This document shows positions 23,453 to 24,174 of a stretch of DNA of 24,174 bases, piece after piece. The DNA is from Holophagaceae bacterium UBA692 (GTDB taxonomy: Bacteria > Acidobacteriota > Holophagae > Holophagales > Holophagaceae). The notes under the pieces were generated by a model. It was not told the DNA's origin and searched no databases. It saw only the letters and a program-made list of their open reading frames with translations. The stretch covers positions 221 through 24,394 of the forward strand of contig DBMS01000282.1 of NCBI GenBank assembly GCA_002297665.1, given 5' to 3'. The translations under genes were made by a program, and so were the position numbers. How positions within the stretch are numbered: position 1 is the stretch's first letter; the number at the start of each line of letters is the position of its first letter.

Positions 23453-24174
23453 TTAGCGGGCGTTCTGCAGTGCAGCAATGCGCTGCTCGATGGGCGGGTG
23501 GGTAGAGAACAGCTGGCCGATGCCACCGGCAATGCCCATGGCCGCCACGCTCTTGGGCAGCTCGCCCGGATGCATTCCGCCCAGACGGGCCAGCGCATTC
23601 ATCATGGGCTGCTTGCGACCCATGAGCTGGGCTGCACCCGCGTCGGCACGGAACTCGCGCTGGCGCGAGAACCAGGCCACGATCATGGCGGCGACAAAGC
23701 CCAGCAGGATATCCAGCACCACGGTAGTGATCATGTAGCCGATGCCGGGGCCGGAGCTTTGCTCGTCGTTGCGGCGCAGGAAGGAGTCGACCGCATAGCC
23801 GATCACGCGCGAGAGGAAGACCACAAAGGTGTTCATCACGCCCTGGATCAGCGTCATGGTCACCATGTCGCCATTGGCGATGTGGGCCACTTCGTGACCG
23901 ATCACGGCCTCGACCTCTTCACGGGTCATGCCTTCGAGCAGACCTGTGGACACGGCCACCAGGGCCGAGTTCTTGAAGGCGCCCGTGGCGAAGGCATTGG
24001 GGTCGCCTTCGAAAATGCCGACCTCGGGCATGCCGATGCCGGCCTTGTCGGCGAAGCCGCGCACGGTATCGACGATCCAGCGCTCATCGGGCGAGCCGGT
24101 GCCGTCGATCACGCGCACGCCCGAGCTCCACTTGGCCATGGGCTTGCTGATGAGCAGCGAGATGATGGCGCCGC
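23453..24174 (-). CDS. htpX: Membrane zinc metalloprotease HtpX, C-terminal part
   Basis: About 240 residues are present. The frame continues through ISLLISKPMAKWSSG to the window edge, so the N-terminal helices lie outside and the ATG at 24139 is internal. HtpX is an inner-membrane M48 protease that degrades misfolded membrane proteins together with FtsH. The zinc site is HEVAH in VIGHEVAHIANGD, and a third ligand Glu is expected in REFRADAGAAQL. Two hydrophobic helices follow the HEVAH motif (MTLIQGVMNTFVVFLSRVIG and VVLDILLGFVAAMIVAWF). The C-terminus FSTHPPIEQRIAAL is diagnostic. The protein looks like Comamonadaceae HtpX, and the DNA is clearly less GC-rich than the genes to its left, so this end seems foreign. 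Confidence 0.95.
   Translation of the reverse strand, partial: GAIISLLISKPMAKWSSGVRVIDGTGSPDERWIVDTVRGFADKAGIGMPEVGIFEGDPNAFATGAFKNSALVAVSTGLLEGMTREEVEAVIGHEVAHIANGDMVTMTLIQGVMNTFVVFLSRVIGYAVDSFLRRNDEQSSGPGIGYMITTVVLDILLGFVAAMIVAWFSRQREFRADAGAAQLMGRKQPMMNALARLGGMHPGELPKSVAAMGIAGGIGQLFSTHPPIEQRIAALQNAR

Noticed and set aside
1..24174. CRISPR arrays, insertion sequences, tRNA/rRNA genes and known riboswitches
   Set aside because: No regularly spaced repeats, transposase motifs or recognisable structured-RNA sequences were seen on either strand by eye. A tool-based scan would be needed to exclude weak cases.

Overview
The window is very GC-rich DNA from a Gram-negative bacterium, as shown by a TonB-dependent outer-membrane receptor and periplasmic proteins. 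Its gene content, including a NifA-like regulator and the prkA/yeaH/ycgB stress operon, would suit a Holophaga/Geothrix-type acidobacterium. That placement is inference, because there is no rRNA or marker tree here. The last ~1.1 kb is visibly less GC-rich and encodes proteins of betaproteobacterial (Comamonadaceae) character, so it is either a recent import or a chimeric assembly join.

Layout. 1-3424 (+): 3' end of the serine kinase gene prkA, then yeaH (UPF0229) and ycgB (SpoVR family), a tightly packed stress operon. 3512-3967 (+): a small exported single-Cache protein. 3955-8298 (-): gltB, glutamate synthase large subunit. 8426-11414 (+): a NifA-like sigma-54 activator divergent from gltB, a 5'-truncated ammonium transporter and a PII protein with an atypical T-loop. 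These form a nitrogen-assimilation block. Its divergent spacer holds a 17-bp palindrome and a perfect 8-bp inverted repeat.

11415-11731 is non-coding, with a perfect 12-bp-stem hairpin between convergent genes. 11732-15017 (-) is an operon of lldP-type permease, cupin and class V aminotransferase. It is driven by a near-consensus sigma-70 promoter flanked by two inverted copies of a 10-bp sequence, the layout expected of a looping repressor. 15314-17737 (+) holds a DHA2 drug-type exporter and a D-2-hydroxyacid dehydrogenase.

17738-18032 carries a hairpin and a promoter overlapping a Fur-like site. 18033-22015 (+) is an iron-uptake operon: a catecholate-siderophore-type receptor, the PiuC/YbiX hydroxylase and a PepSY membrane protein. 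22002-22892 (-) is a response regulator fused to a histidine-kinase-like ATPase. 23089-24174 (-) is the foreign-looking end: an interrupted lipoprotein gene, a textbook terminator and the 3' part of htpX.

No CRISPR array, IS element, tRNA or rRNA was recognised. I do not see a wholly new defence-like or biosynthetic system. The most notable points are the truncated Amt beside an unusual PII, the operator architectures and the compositional junction near 23.09 kb.
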